A stretch of 64,000 nucleotides of DNA from Bacteroides caccae (GTDB taxonomy: Bacteria; Bacteroidota; Bacteroidia; Bacteroidales; Bacteroidaceae). The translations under genes and the position numbers were made by a program. Positions within the stretch are counted from its first letter, which is position 1. Each line of letters opens with the position of its first letter. The notes beneath the pieces are model-generated. The model did no database searches, was not told where the DNA came from, and was given only the letters and a program-made list of their open reading frames with translations. Below, piece after piece: positions 1 to 8,150 of the stretch. The DNA is taken from NCBI RefSeq assembly GCF_002222615.2, contig NZ_CP022412.2, forward strand, positions 1,550,001-1,614,000, read 5' to 3'.

Positions 1-118
1 GACAAATCAGGCGATTACGGAAAATTCTATCAAAGAGTTTATCGAAGAACTGAATGTAAACGAAGATATTAAAAAAGAGTTAAGAGCAATTACTCCGCAT
101 ACTTATACGGGGCTTTAA
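1..118 (+). CDS. purB: Adenylosuccinate lyase, C-terminal end only
   Basis: The last 38 codons of a gene that begins before the window are read in frame from base 2 to a TAA at 116-118. The peptide ends in LRAITPHTYTGL, which resembles the C-terminal tail of Bacteroidales adenylosuccinate lyase, the enzyme that releases fumarate from SAICAR and adenylosuccinate in purine synthesis. The call rests on this short tail alone, so it is moderately secure. The rluB gene follows 74 bases later on the same strand. Confidence 0.6.
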   Translation, partial: TNQAITENSIKEFIEELNVNEDIKKELRAITPHTYTGL

Positions 119-192
119 TTGTTTACTTATACAATAAACGTGTTTTTTAAATAGGCCGTGAGGCCAAAGTCTAATTTTATTCGAATAAAAAA

Positions 193-1677
193 ATGAGCAC
201 AGAAAACGAAGAATGGCGCGAAAATTCTTTCAATGAAGAGAATACAGGTGCCGGCCGTGATGGTAACAGGTCGTACAACAGAGAGGGAGGAGAACGTCCG
301 TATCGTCCTTCTTACAACCGTGAAGGTGGGGATCGTCCGTATCGCCCGAGATTTAATGCCAACAATGAAGGGGGCGAACGCCCACAGCGTTCGTATGGTG
401 ATCGCTCTTATGGCGACCGTCCGCAACGTCCTTCTTACAATCGTGAAGGCGGTGATCGTCCGTATCGTCCTCGCTTCAATAACAATAGTGAAGGTGGCGA
501 CCGTCCGCAACGTCCTTACAACCGCGAAGGTGGTTCTTATGGTGATCGTCCTCAACGCCCTTCCTACAATCGTGAAGGTGGTGATCGTCCGTATCGTCCG
601 AGATTTAATCCGAATTCTGACGGCAGCGACCGTCCTCAGCGTCCTTACAACCGTGAAGGCGGCGAACAACGCTCTTATGGTGATCGTCCGTATCGTCCCC
701 GTTTCAATAGTGGTGAAGGTGGCGACCGTCCTCAGCGTCCTTACAACCGCGAAGGTGGTGACCGCCCGTATCGTCCTCGCTTCAATAGTGGTGAAGGTGG
801 AGGCTATCGCAGCAACAACGGTGGTGGCTATCGTCCGAGATTCAATAATGACCGTCAGGGCGGTTACCGTCCTCGTCCACGTACCGGCGATTATGACCCG
901 AATGCTAAATATAGCATAAAGAAACAAATCGAGTACAAGGAACAGTTTGTTGACCCGAACGAACCGATTCGTCTGAATAAATTCCTGGCTAATGCCGGTG
1001 TTTGTTCACGTCGTGAGGCTGATGAATTTATTACAGCAGGTGTGGTTTCTGTAAATGGTGAAGTTGTTACTGAATTGGGTACAAAAATCAAACGCTCGGA
1101 TGTCGTGAAATTCCACGATGAACCGGTTAGCATCGAACGTAAGGTATATGTATTGCTGAATAAGCCGAAAGATACTGTTACCACATCGGATGATCCGCAG
1201 GAGCGCCGTACGGTAATGGATTTGGTAAAAGGCGCTTGTAACGAACGTATCTATCCGGTAGGACGTCTTGACCGTAACACGACTGGTGTACTGTTACTGA
1301 CAAATGACGGTGACTTGGCTTCCAAGCTGACACATCCGAAATTTCTGAAAAAGAAAATTTATCATGTTCATCTGGACAAGAACCTGACAAAAGCGGATAT
1401 GGATCAGATTGCAGCCGGCATCCAGTTGGAAGACGGTGAAATCCATGCAGACGCTATCAGCTATACCGATGATTTCAAGAAAGACCAGGTAGGTATCGAA
1501 ATTCACTCCGGTAAGAACCGTATCGTTCGCCGTATTTTCGAATCACTGGGTTATAAAGTAGTAAAACTCGACCGTGTATTCTTCGCCGGACTGACTAAAA
1601 AAGGTTTGCGTCGCGGAGACTGGCGTTACCTGTCGGAAGCAGAAGTAAACTACCTCCGCATGGGTTCGTTTGAATAA
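193..1677 (+). CDS. rluB: 23S rRNA pseudouridine synthase RluB/RsuA family with Arg/Gly repeat N-terminus
   Basis: A 494-residue protein in two parts. Residues 1 to about 235 are a low-complexity, strongly basic tail built from repeats of the type YNREGGDRPYRPRFN and EGGDRPQRP. From about residue 257 comes an S4 RNA-binding domain (RLNKFLANAGVCSRREAD), and from about 320 the RsuA/RluB catalytic domain, with the GRLDRNTTG motif whose Asp (residue 360) is the expected catalytic residue. The family isomerises a uridine of 23S rRNA (RluB) or 16S rRNA (RsuA); RluB is the more common assignment for this form. Ordinary members are about 240-290 residues, so the tail nearly doubles the length. The start is the first ATG before the repeats. 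No clear Shine-Dalgarno sequence is present, as usual in this phylum. Confidence 0.9.
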   Translation: MSTENEEWRENSFNEENTGAGRDGNRSYNREGGERPYRPSYNREGGDRPYRPRFNANNEGGERPQRSYGDRSYGDRPQRPSYNREGGDRPYRPRFNNNSEGGDRPQRPYNREGGSYGDRPQRPSYNREGGDRPYRPRFNPNSDGSDRPQRPYNREGGEQRSYGDRPYRPRFNSGEGGDRPQRPYNREGGDRPYRPRFNSGEGGGYRSNNGGGYRPRFNNDRQGGYRPRPRTGDYDPNAKYSIKKQIEYKEQFVDPNEPIRLNKFLANAGVCSRREADEFITAGVVSVNGEVVTELGTKIKRSDVVKFHDEPVSIERKVYVLLNKPKDTVTTSDDPQERRTVMDLVKGACNERIYPVGRLDRNTTGVLLLTNDGDLASKLTHPKFLKKKIYHVHLDKNLTKADMDQIAAGIQLEDGEIHADAISYTDDFKKDQVGIEIHSGKNRIVRRIFESLGYKVVKLDRVFFAGLTKKGLRRGDWRYLSEAEVNYLRMGSFE

Positions 1678-1781
1678 TAAGTTAATAAATAACAACTTGG
1701 CAGAGGACGGGGAAAGAAAGCAGGAAAAATGAATCTTGTGTTTTAAACCTCGTCTTCTTGTATCTAAAAAGAATAAGTTAA

Positions 1782-3185
1782 ATGGAAAAGATTGGTAGAA
1801 CAAAAATTGTTGATTTGTTGAAGCGTACGGATATCGGCGCTATGGTCAATGTGAAAGGCTGGGTTCGCACCCGCCGAGGTAGCAAACAAGTAAACTTTAT
1901 CGCACTGAATGACGGTTCTACAATAAATAATTTGCAGGTCGTAGTAGATTTGGCTAATTTTGATGAAGAGATGCTGAAACTGATTACTACCGGCGCTTGT
2001 ATCAGCGTGAACGGTGAAATGGTGGAATCGGTAGGCTCCGGCCAAAAGGTGGAAGTGCAGGCTCGTGAAATCGAAGTGCTGGGTACTTGCGATAACACAT
2101 ACCCGTTGCAGAAGAAAGGGCACTCTATGGAATTCTTGCGCGAGATTGCCCATTTGCGTCCGCGTACCAATACTTTTGGTGCGGTGTTCCGTATTCGTCA
2201 TAACATGGCAATTGCTATCCACAAGTTTTTCCATGACAGGGGATTCTTCTATTTTCATACGCCAATCATTACAGCTTCAGACTGTGAAGGTGCCGGACAG
2301 ATGTTTCAGGTGACTACCATGAATCTGTATGACTTGAAGAAAGACGAAAGAGGTTCTATCTCTTATGATGATGATTTCTTCGGCAAGCAGGCCAGTTTGA
2401 CTGTTTCCGGTCAGTTGGAAGGTGAGCTGGCTGCCACAGCTTTGGGAGCTATCTATACATTTGGTCCTACGTTCCGTGCCGAAAACTCCAATACTCCCCG
2501 TCACTTGGCTGAGTTTTGGATGATTGAGCCGGAAGTTGCTTTCAACGACATCGCAGACAATATGGACTTGGCAGAAGAGTTCATTAAATATTGTGTGAAA
2601 TGGGCGTTGGATAACTGTGCGGATGACGTGAAATTCCTGAATGATATGTTCGATAAGGGATTGATTGAACGGCTGCAAGGTGTATTGAAAGATAATTTTG
2701 TACGTTTGCCTTATACAGACGGTATCAAGATTCTGGAGGAAGCTGTTGCAAAAGGCCACAAATTTGAGTTCCCGGTTTATTGGGGTGTGGACTTGGCTTC
2801 CGAACACGAACGTTATTTGGTGGAAGAACATTTCAAGTGTCCGGTAATCCTGACTGACTATCCGAAGGAGATCAAAGCCTTCTATATGAAGCAAAACGAG
2901 GATGGTAAGACGGTGCGTGCAATGGATGTTCTTTTCCCGAAAATCGGTGAAATCATAGGCGGTTCCGAACGTGAATCAGATTATGATAAGCTGATGACTC
3001 GTATTGAAGAAATGCATATCCCGATGAAGGATATGTGGTGGTATCTGGATACCCGCAAGTTCGGTACTTGTCCTCACTCCGGCTTCGGGCTTGGTTTTGA
3101 ACGTTTGTTACTTTTCGTAACAGGCATGTCAAACATCCGTGACGTGATACCGTTCCCGCGTACACCGAGAAATGCTGATTTCTAA
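1782..3185 (+). CDS. asnS: Asparaginyl-tRNA synthetase
   Basis: A 467-residue class IIb synthetase, the normal family length. An N-terminal OB-fold for the anticodon covers about residues 15-110 ([20 protein letters not shown]). The catalytic domain shows motif 2 near residue 232 ([15 protein letters not shown]) and motif 3 near residue 434 ([12 protein letters not shown]). The TPRHLAEF and SGFGLGFER forms fit AsnRS rather than AspRS. It charges tRNA-Asn with asparagine in the cytosol. The gene lies 104 bases after rluB on the same strand and is followed by its own terminator at 3205-3240. Confidence 0.95.
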   Translation: MEKIGRTKIVDLLKRTDIGAMVNVKGWVRTRRGSKQVNFIALNDGSTINNLQVVVDLANFDEEMLKLITTGACISVNGEMVESVGSGQKVEVQAREIEVLGTCDNTYPLQKKGHSMEFLREIAHLRPRTNTFGAVFRIRHNMAIAIHKFFHDRGFFYFHTPIITASDCEGAGQMFQVTTMNLYDLKKDERGSISYDDDFFGKQASLTVSGQLEGELAATALGAIYTFGPTFRAENSNTPRHLAEFWMIEPEVAFNDIADNMDLAEEFIKYCVKWALDNCADDVKFLNDMFDKGLIERLQGVLKDNFVRLPYTDGIKILEEAVAKGHKFEFPVYWGVDLASEHERYLVEEHFKCPVILTDYPKEIKAFYMKQNEDGKTVRAMDVLFPKIGEIIGGSERESDYDKLMTRIEEMHIPMKDMWWYLDTRKFGTCPHSGFGLGFERLLLFVTGMSNIRDVIPFPRTPRNADF

Positions 3186-3204
3186 TATTTCGGTATATTT
3201 ATGT

Positions 3205-3240
3205 AAAACTCGCATAATCTTTTGGTTATGCGAGTTTTTT
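3205..3240 (+). terminator. Intrinsic terminator of asnS
   Basis: An inverted repeat with arms at 3205-3217 and 3226-3238 (AAAACTCGCATAA and its complement) and an 8-base loop, running into a T tract. Confidence 0.85.
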
Positions 3241-3276
3241 TATGCACTTTATTGTTCTATTCTCAAAATAAATCTT

Positions 3277-3284
3277 TATATTTG
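3277..3284 (+). promoter_or_regulatory. Bacteroides-type -7 box (TATATTTG) for the DUF4488-like gene
   Basis: TATATTTG matches the TAnnTTTG consensus and lies 40 bases before the ATG at 3325. No good TTTG is found at the expected -33 spacing, so the promoter call rests on the -7 box and its position. Confidence 0.5.
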
Positions 3285-3324
3285 GACATACGCATTCAAG
3301 AGTGTTAACTAAAATAATACGGCA

Positions 3325-3816
3325 ATGAAAAAACTCTATTTCTTTACCATGCTTTCAATAATGTTGTTGGCGGTAACAGGTGCGATGGCCCAAAAGAAAA
3401 CTAAATTCAAGGTGGCCGAGTTGAAAGGAATCTGGCAACTTTGCCATTATGTGTCGGAGTCTCCCGATGTTCCGGGAGAGTTGAAACCCAGTAATACATT
3501 TAAGGTATTGAGTGATGATGGAAGAATCGTGAACTTCACTATTATTCCCGGTTCCAGTGCAATTGTTACGGGATATGGGTCGTGGAAGCAGTTGACAGAT
3601 GATTCTTATAGAGAAAGTATCGAGAAGAATATTCATCTTCCGATGTTGGATAATCAGGACAATATTCTGGAATTTGAAATAAAGGATAGCGATTATCTGC
3701 ATTTAAAATACTTCATCAAGAATGACTTGAATGGAAATGAATTGAACACCTGGTATTATGAAACCTGGAAAAGAATAAGTATGCCGGCCAAGTTTCCGGA
3801 AGATATTGTGAGATAA
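3325..3816 (+). CDS. Secreted DUF4488-like (lipocalin-like) protein
   Basis: A 163-residue protein with a clear signal peptide (residues 1-22, cleavage after GAMA). The mature part begins with [17 protein letters not shown] and contains the pattern of a small beta-barrel: G-x-W near the start, alternating hydrophobic strands, and a late WYYETWKR strand. I recognise it as the Bacteroidales family called DUF4488, whose function is not known to me. It stands alone between terminators, with its own promoter. A related domain is found in the truncated gene at 12289, where the same G-x-WQ(L/I)C strand appears. Confidence 0.7.
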   Translation: MKKLYFFTMLSIMLLAVTGAMAQKKTKFKVAELKGIWQLCHYVSESPDVPGELKPSNTFKVLSDDGRIVNFTIIPGSSAIVTGYGSWKQLTDDSYRESIEKNIHLPMLDNQDNILEFEIKDSDYLHLKYFIKNDLNGNELNTWYYETWKRISMPAKFPEDIVR

Positions 3817-3837
3817 AGATAATTTGATTGTTATTAT

Positions 3838-3883
3838 AGTCTGCATATTACTTCTTTAAAGGAGAAGATATGCAGACTTTTTT
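3838..3883 (+). terminator. Terminator after the DUF4488-like gene
   Basis: Arms AGTCTGCATAT (3838-3848) and ATATGCAGACT (3868-3878) are perfectly complementary, and the stem ends in a six-T tract. Confidence 0.85.
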
Positions 3884-3950
3884 ATGCCTGTTTTTCGTTC
3901 TATTTCTTCTTGTTTGCCAATTAGATATATTCAAAAAAAGCAAGAAATAG

Positions 3951-3981
3951 TTTGCCAATTCAAAGAAAAGCCGTACTTTTG
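3951..3981 (+). promoter_or_regulatory. Promoter of the rplM-rpsI-rpsB-tsf operon
   Basis: TTTG at 3951-3954 and TACTTTTG at 3974-3981 are separated by exactly 19 bases, which is the Bacteroides housekeeping promoter consensus. The predicted start of transcription, near 3988, leaves a leader of about 120 bases before rplM. The decamer TTTGCCAATT at 3951-3960 also occurs at 3912-3921, so the -33 region is directly repeated. Confidence 0.8.
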
Positions 3982-3987
3982 CAAGCC

Positions 3988-4107
3988 GATTATTATCACA
4001 AAATGATAAGAGATTAATTCATAGCAAGTTAGTCGTCCTTTGTCCGGGGAAGACTAATAAGTGGTGAAGAATATTTTTAGTAGTAACATTTAAAAAACAA
4101 AATTAGA
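3988..4107 (+). ncRNA. Structured leader of rplM, candidate L13 autoregulatory element
   Basis: The untranslated leader holds two perfect stems: TTATCA/TGATAA (3993-3998 with 4004-4009, loop CAAAA) and TTAGTC/GACTAA (4029-4034 with 4052-4057), the second enclosing a short CC/GG extension. Ribosomal protein operons are commonly controlled by binding of one product to such a leader, and in other bacteria L13 leaders exist. That this one binds L13 is inference from its position. Confidence 0.45.
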
Positions 4108-4569
4108 GTGGATACTTTAAGTTACAAGACCATTTCTGCCAACAAAGCAACTGTAACCAAAGAATGGGTTATTGTTGACGCTACAGACCAAACACTGGGT
4201 CGTCTGGGAGCAAAAGTTGCAAAATTGTTGAGAGGAAAGTACAAACCAAACTTTACTCCTCACGTAGACTGCGGTGATAACGTTATCATCATCAATGCAG
4301 ACAAAGTAAAACTGACTGGTAACAAGTGGAATGACAGAGTTTATTTGTCATATACAGGCTACCCTGGTGGTCAGAGAGAAATGACTCCTGCCCGTTTGAT
4401 TGCAAAACCGAACGGTGAAGAGAGATTACTGAAAAAAGTAGTGAAGGGCATGCTTCCTAAGAACATTTTGGGAGCTAAATTGCTGAACAACTTGTATGTT
4501 TACGCTGGTAGCGAACACAAACAAGCAGCTCAGAACCCGAAAATGATTGATATTAATTCATATAAATAA
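4108..4569 (+). CDS. rplM: 50S ribosomal protein L13
   Basis: A 153-residue protein of normal length with the L13 hallmarks WVIVDATDQTLGRLGAKVA, RGKYKPNFTPHVDCGD and GMLPKN. It is an early-assembly protein of the large subunit. The start is a GTG at 4108; no ATG fits, because the protein begins immediately before the conserved SYKTISANKATV stretch. The gene is the first of the operon and is followed 6 bases later by rpsI. Confidence 0.97.
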   Translation: MDTLSYKTISANKATVTKEWVIVDATDQTLGRLGAKVAKLLRGKYKPNFTPHVDCGDNVIIINADKVKLTGNKWNDRVYLSYTGYPGGQREMTPARLIAKPNGEERLLKKVVKGMLPKNILGAKLLNNLYVYAGSEHKQAAQNPKMIDINSYK

Positions 4570-4575
4570 GATATA

Positions 4576-4962
4576 ATGGAAGTAGTAAATGCATTAGGCA
4601 GACGTAAACGTGCAATTGCACGTATTTTCGTAAGCGAAGGTACAGGAAAGATTACTATTAACAAGAGAGACCTTGCAGAGTACTTTCCATCAACTATTCT
4701 TCAGTATGTTGTAAAACAACCATTGAACAAGATTGGTGCTGCTGAGAAGTATGACATCAAAGTAAACTTGTGTGGTGGTGGTTTCACAGGTCAGTCTCAG
4801 GCTTTGCGTTTAGCAATTGCCCGTGCATTGGTTAAAATCAACGCTGAAGATAAAGCTGCTCTTCGTGCAGAAGGCTTTATGACTCGTGACCCGCGTTCTG
4901 TTGAGCGTAAGAAACCGGGACAGCCGAAAGCTCGTAGAAGATTCCAGTTCAGCAAGCGTTAA
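4576..4962 (+). CDS. rpsI: 30S ribosomal protein S9
   Basis: A 128-residue protein with the S9 features: GRRKRAIARIFVSEGTG near the N-terminus, GGGFTGQSQALRLAIARAL in the middle and the basic tail KARRRFQFSKR that reaches the P-site tRNA in the small subunit. The pairing with rplM six bases upstream is the usual arrangement in bacteria. A structured RNA of about 70 bases follows before rpsB. Confidence 0.97.
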   Translation: MEVVNALGRRKRAIARIFVSEGTGKITINKRDLAEYFPSTILQYVVKQPLNKIGAAEKYDIKVNLCGGGFTGQSQALRLAIARALVKINAEDKAALRAEGFMTRDPRSVERKKPGQPKARRRFQFSKR

Positions 4963-4970
4963 TGGGCTGC

Positions 4971-5036
4971 CTGACCGAGGAATATGTTTAGTATCTAAAC
5001 TACTGGGACTCTACTCATAGACTACCCGGCGGTTGG
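4971..5036 (+). ncRNA. Three-way-junction RNA before rpsB, candidate S2 leader
   Basis: Three stems fit together. The outer stem joins CTGACCG (4971-4977) with CGGTTGG (5030-5036), allowing G-U pairs. Inside lie a perfect hairpin GTTTAG/CTAAAC (4986-5000) and a second hairpin, CTGGG/CCCGG (5003-5007 with 5025-5029), topped by TCTA/TAGA with loop CTCA. It begins 8 bases after the rpsI stop codon, has no terminator or consensus promoter, and ends 46 bases before the rpsB start. This fits an in-operon translational control site for rpsB-tsf, but no binding partner is shown by the sequence. Confidence 0.55.
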
Positions 5037-5082
5037 TTTAGAAAAAACAAAAAAGAAAGTAAACGATTTAAAGAAAAACAAG

Positions 5083-5919
5083 ATGTCAAGAACAAATTTT
5101 GATACATTATTGGAAGCCGGATGCCACTTCGGACACCTTAAAAGAAAGTGGAACCCTGCAATGGCTCCTTATATTTTCATGGAACGCAATGGTATTCACA
5201 TCATTGACCTCCACAAAACAGTTGCAAAAGTAGATGAAGCTGCTGAAGCTTTGAAACAGATTGCTAAATCAGGCAAGAAAGTTCTTTTTGTTGCTACTAA
5301 AAAACAAGCTAAACAAGTTGTAGCTGAGAAAGCTCAATCTGTTAATATGCCTTATGTAATCGAACGCTGGCCGGGTGGTATGTTGACTAACTTCCCGACT
5401 ATCCGTAAGGCTGTGAAGAAAATGGCTACTATCGACAAATTGACTAACGATGGTACTTATTCTAACCTTTCTAAGAGAGAAATTCTTCAGATCTCTCGTC
5501 AACGTGCAAAATTGGACAAGACTTTGGGTTCTATCGCTGACTTGACTCGTCTGCCGTCTGCATTGTTCGTTATCGACGTAATGAAAGAAAATATCGCAGT
5601 TCGCGAAGCTAACCGTTTGGGTATTCCTGTATTTGGTATCGTTGATACTAATTCTGACCCTTCAAACGTAGATTTCGTAATTCCTGCTAATGATGATGCT
5701 ACTAAATCAGTAGAAGTTATTCTGGATGCTTGTTGTGCTGCTATGATTGAAGGCTTGGAAGAAAGAAAAGCTGAAAAGATCGATATGGAAGCTGCCGGTG
5801 AAGCTCCTGCTAACAAAGGCAAGAAGAAATCAGCTAAAGCAAGACTCGACAAATCTGACGAAGAAGCTATCAACGCAGCTAAAGCTGCTGCTTTCTTGAA
5901 GGAAGACGAAGAGGCTTAA
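5083..5919 (+). CDS. rpsB: 30S ribosomal protein S2
   Basis: A 278-residue protein. The core carries the S2 signatures GCHFGHLKRKWNPAMAPYIF near the start and PSALFVIDVMKENIAVREAN in the middle. The C-terminus, from about residue 230, is a Lys/Ala/Glu-rich extension that makes it longer than the E. coli protein (241 residues). S2 binds late in assembly of the small subunit. It is co-transcribed with rplM-rpsI and followed by tsf, as in most bacteria, after a double-hairpin intergenic region. Confidence 0.97.
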   Translation: MSRTNFDTLLEAGCHFGHLKRKWNPAMAPYIFMERNGIHIIDLHKTVAKVDEAAEALKQIAKSGKKVLFVATKKQAKQVVAEKAQSVNMPYVIERWPGGMLTNFPTIRKAVKKMATIDKLTNDGTYSNLSKREILQISRQRAKLDKTLGSIADLTRLPSALFVIDVMKENIAVREANRLGIPVFGIVDTNSDPSNVDFVIPANDDATKSVEVILDACCAAMIEGLEERKAEKIDMEAAGEAPANKGKKKSAKARLDKSDEEAINAAKAAAFLKEDEEA

Positions 5920-5925
5920 TATAAT

Positions 5926-6002
5926 AATGTGCCAATTTGCTAATGTGCAAGGGTATGCTTATACACTTGCATCTTGATTGGCAGATTGGCACATTTTTTT
6001 GT
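5926..6002 (+). terminator. Hairpin region between rpsB and tsf, terminator or attenuator
   Basis: AATGTGCCAAT (5926-5936) pairs with ATTGGCACATT (5985-5995) and is followed by a run of seven T. A second hairpin (TGCAAG/CTTGCA, about 5945-5971) sits inside it. The form is that of an intrinsic terminator between two genes normally transcribed together, so it may reduce rather than stop read-through. Confidence 0.7.
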
Positions 6003-6040
6003 TTTGAAATTTATTATTCATTTAAATAAAAGAAATTATT

Positions 6041-7033
6041 ATGGCTGTAACTATGGCTGATATTACCAAGCTGCGTAAAATGACCGGAGCTGGTATGATG
6101 GATTGTAAAAACGCATTGACTGAAGCTGAAGGCGATTTCGACAAGGCAATGGAAATTATCCGTAAGAAAGGGCAAGCTGTTGCTGCTAAGCGTTCAGAAC
6201 GTGAAGCTGCTGAAGGTTGCGTTTTGGCTAAGACTACCGGTGACCGTGCTGTTATCATTGCTTTGAAGTGTGAAACTGACTTTGTGGCTCAGAATGCAGA
6301 TTACGTGAAGCTGACTCAGGATATTCTTGATCTTGCTGTGGCTAACAAATGCAAGACTTTGGAGGAAGTAAAAGCATTGCCGATGGGTAACGGTACTGTA
6401 CAGGATGCAGTAGTTGATCGTAGCGGTATCACTGGTGAAAAAATGGAACTTGATGGTTACATGACTGTAGAAGGTGTATGCACTGCTGTTTACAACCACA
6501 TGAACAGAAATGGTCTTTGCACTATTGTTGCTTTCAACAAGGAAGTTAACGATCAGTTGGCTAAACAAGTAGCTATGCAGATTGCTGCTATGAACCCGAT
6601 TGCCATTGATGAAGATGGCGTTTCTGAAGAAGTAAAACAGAAAGAAATCGAAGTTGCCATTGAGAAGACAAAAGCAGAACAGGTACAGAAGGCTGTAGAA
6701 GCAGCTCTGAAGAAAGCTAACATCAACCCGGCTCATGTGGACAGCGAAGAACACATGGAAAGCAACATGGCTAAAGGATGGATTACTGCTGAAGATGTAG
6801 CGAAGGCAAAAGAAATCATTGCTACCGTTTCTGCTGAAAAGGCTGCACATCTGCCTGAACAAATGATTCAGAACATTGCTAAAGGCCGTCTGGGTAAGTT
6901 CTTGAAAGAAGTTTGCCTGTTGAATCAGGAAGATATCATGGACGCTAAGAAGACAGTAAGAGAAGTGTTGGCTGCAGCTGATCCTGAACTGAAAATCGTT
7001 GACTTCAAGCGTTTCACTTTGAAAGCTGAATAA
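6041..7033 (+). CDS. tsf: Elongation factor Ts
   Basis: A 330-residue protein with the N-terminal helix ITKLRKMTGAGMMDCKNAL and the core motif KCETDFVAQNADYV of EF-Ts, the guanine nucleotide exchange factor for EF-Tu. E. coli EF-Ts has 283 residues; the extra length lies in the helical insert between about residues 190 and 250. Two in-frame ATGs occur (6041 and 6053); the first is preferred because of spacing, but MADITKLRK is also possible. The terminator at 7058-7102 ends the operon. Confidence 0.97.
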   Translation: MAVTMADITKLRKMTGAGMMDCKNALTEAEGDFDKAMEIIRKKGQAVAAKRSEREAAEGCVLAKTTGDRAVIIALKCETDFVAQNADYVKLTQDILDLAVANKCKTLEEVKALPMGNGTVQDAVVDRSGITGEKMELDGYMTVEGVCTAVYNHMNRNGLCTIVAFNKEVNDQLAKQVAMQIAAMNPIAIDEDGVSEEVKQKEIEVAIEKTKAEQVQKAVEAALKKANINPAHVDSEEHMESNMAKGWITAEDVAKAKEIIATVSAEKAAHLPEQMIQNIAKGRLGKFLKEVCLLNQEDIMDAKKTVREVLAAADPELKIVDFKRFTLKAE

Positions 7034-7057
7034 TCAGTCAGGAAACTGAGAATATAG

Positions 7058-7102
7058 GAGGCTGTCTTCAAATCTTTTTTTTGAGGACAGTCTCATTTTT
7101 TT
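7058..7102 (+). terminator. Terminator between tsf and the converging tlpA-like gene
   Basis: Arms 7058-7072 (GAGGCTGTCTTCAAA) and 7080-7094 pair with two G-U pairs and are followed by seven T. The stem is flanked by A-rich sequence only weakly, so it acts chiefly on the plus strand, but it may also serve the minus-strand gene. Confidence 0.8.
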
Positions 7103-7103
7103 G

Positions 7104-7613
7104 TTATTTCAATGCTTTGTCTATTTCCTTCATCAACTTGTCCATTTCCTCTTTTTGGTAACCGACAGTAGCGGATATCACTTTCCCTTCTTTGTTAATC
7201 AGGTAACTTCTGGGAATGTACTGACTGGCAAATTTATTCGTGACTTCCCGTTTGGGATCCGGGTAGAGAGGAAACGTAAATTCCTTGCGCTTGTTGTATG
7301 CCGTTAATTCCTCATCGGTATGCTCACGTCCGATCACTATCATGCGGAAATCCTTGTTGTCTTTATATTTGGGCCAAAGGGTTTTCTGAACTTCTGCCAG
7401 TTCACTCTGGCAAGGACCGCACCAAGTGGCAAAGATATTAATGAGTACTACTTTCCCTTTCAAGTCTGCGGAATTTACTGTTCCGTTGACGGTCGAAGTA
7501 AGGGTGAAAGCAGGCATCTTGTCGCCTGTTTTGACTATATCCCCTTTGTCGTTCTGTGCAAACGACAGCAGTGAGAATAACGCTGCTGCACAAAATAAAG
7601 TAACTTTCTTCAT
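7104..7613 (-). CDS. Periplasmic TlpA/ResA-like thiol-disulfide protein
   Basis: A 169-residue protein with a signal peptide (residues 1-19, ending SFA) followed by a thioredoxin-like domain. The redox motif WCGPC has its cysteines at 65 and 68, and the cis-proline segment is YIPRSYLI. The pattern VVLINIFATWCGPC is that of the TlpA/ResA/AhpC-TSA group, which reduces or exchanges disulfides outside the cytoplasm. The partner is not visible. It lies upstream of nothing on its strand and is followed by a terminator; the SUI1 gene precedes it by 21 bases and probably shares its transcript. Confidence 0.85.
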   Translation of the reverse strand: MKKVTLFCAAALFSLLSFAQNDKGDIVKTGDKMPAFTLTSTVNGTVNSADLKGKVVLINIFATWCGPCQSELAEVQKTLWPKYKDNKDFRMIVIGREHTDEELTAYNKRKEFTFPLYPDPKREVTNKFASQYIPRSYLINKEGKVISATVGYQKEEMDKLMKEIDKALK

Positions 7614-7634
7614 TTCTTATATCTTTTAAATAAG

Positions 7635-7985
7635 TTAGCCTCCTATACCTTTTGTTTTCGTGTATCCTTCCCTGACAAGCAGTTCCATGACCTTAGTCTT
7701 GAAATCCCCTTGTATGATGATTTCTCCGTCTTTAGCTGAACCACCTACTCCGCATTTACTTTTCAGCAGCTTGCCCAGTTCCTTCAAGTCGTTCTCCGTA
7801 CCGACAAATCCGGTAATTAATGTTACCACTTTACCACCCCGGTTTTTCTTGTCAATGGAAACTCGGAGGTTTTGTTTGTCTTTATCGAGAGTGACCTGTT
7901 CTTCGTCATTATCCATTTCGTAGCCAAAATCAGGGTTCGTGGAATACACCACATTCAGCCTGTCTTTCCAATCGTTCTTTTTCAT
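7635..7985 (-). CDS. SUI1/YciH family translation initiation factor-like protein
   Basis: A 116-residue protein with an acidic, poorly conserved first 40 residues and a SUI1/eIF1-like domain from about residue 42. The diagnostic part is KKNRGGKVVTLITGF followed by CGVGGSAKDGEIIIQGD. E. coli YciH is the bacterial counterpart; it is thought to affect start-codon selection but is not essential. The start is the ATG next to the first lysine codons. It is probably co-transcribed with the downstream thioredoxin gene. Confidence 0.85.
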   Translation of the reverse strand: MKKNDWKDRLNVVYSTNPDFGYEMDNDEEQVTLDKDKQNLRVSIDKKNRGGKVVTLITGFVGTENDLKELGKLLKSKCGVGGSAKDGEIIIQGDFKTKVMELLVREGYTKTKGIGG

Positions 7986-8094
7986 GCTTCTTCTTTTTAT
8001 TTCTTCCCAAAAGTATCAAACTTATGGAAAAGAGCAAAATTTGCATTGGTTTTCATTGTTTTGTTTAATCTCTATTAAGGTTTTGCGATATTGG

Positions 8095-8125
8095 GTTGTC
8101 AGTCTCAAAAAATAATGTACTTTTG
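8095..8125 (+). promoter_or_regulatory. Promoter of rex
   Basis: GTTG at 8095-8098, 19 bases, then TACTTTTG at 8118-8125. This places the transcript start near 8132 and so rules out translation starts further upstream. Confidence 0.65.
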
Positions 8126-8150
8126 CAAAATACCAAATTATGTAAGAAGT

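Noticed and set aside
127..927. Long open frame on the minus strand across the rluB repeat tail (266 codons), and a second plus-strand frame at 233-919
   Set aside because: Both are by-products of the repeated Arg/Gly codons of rluB. Their translations are monotonous (Thr/Ile/Val/Arg repeats) and show no known family or start signals.
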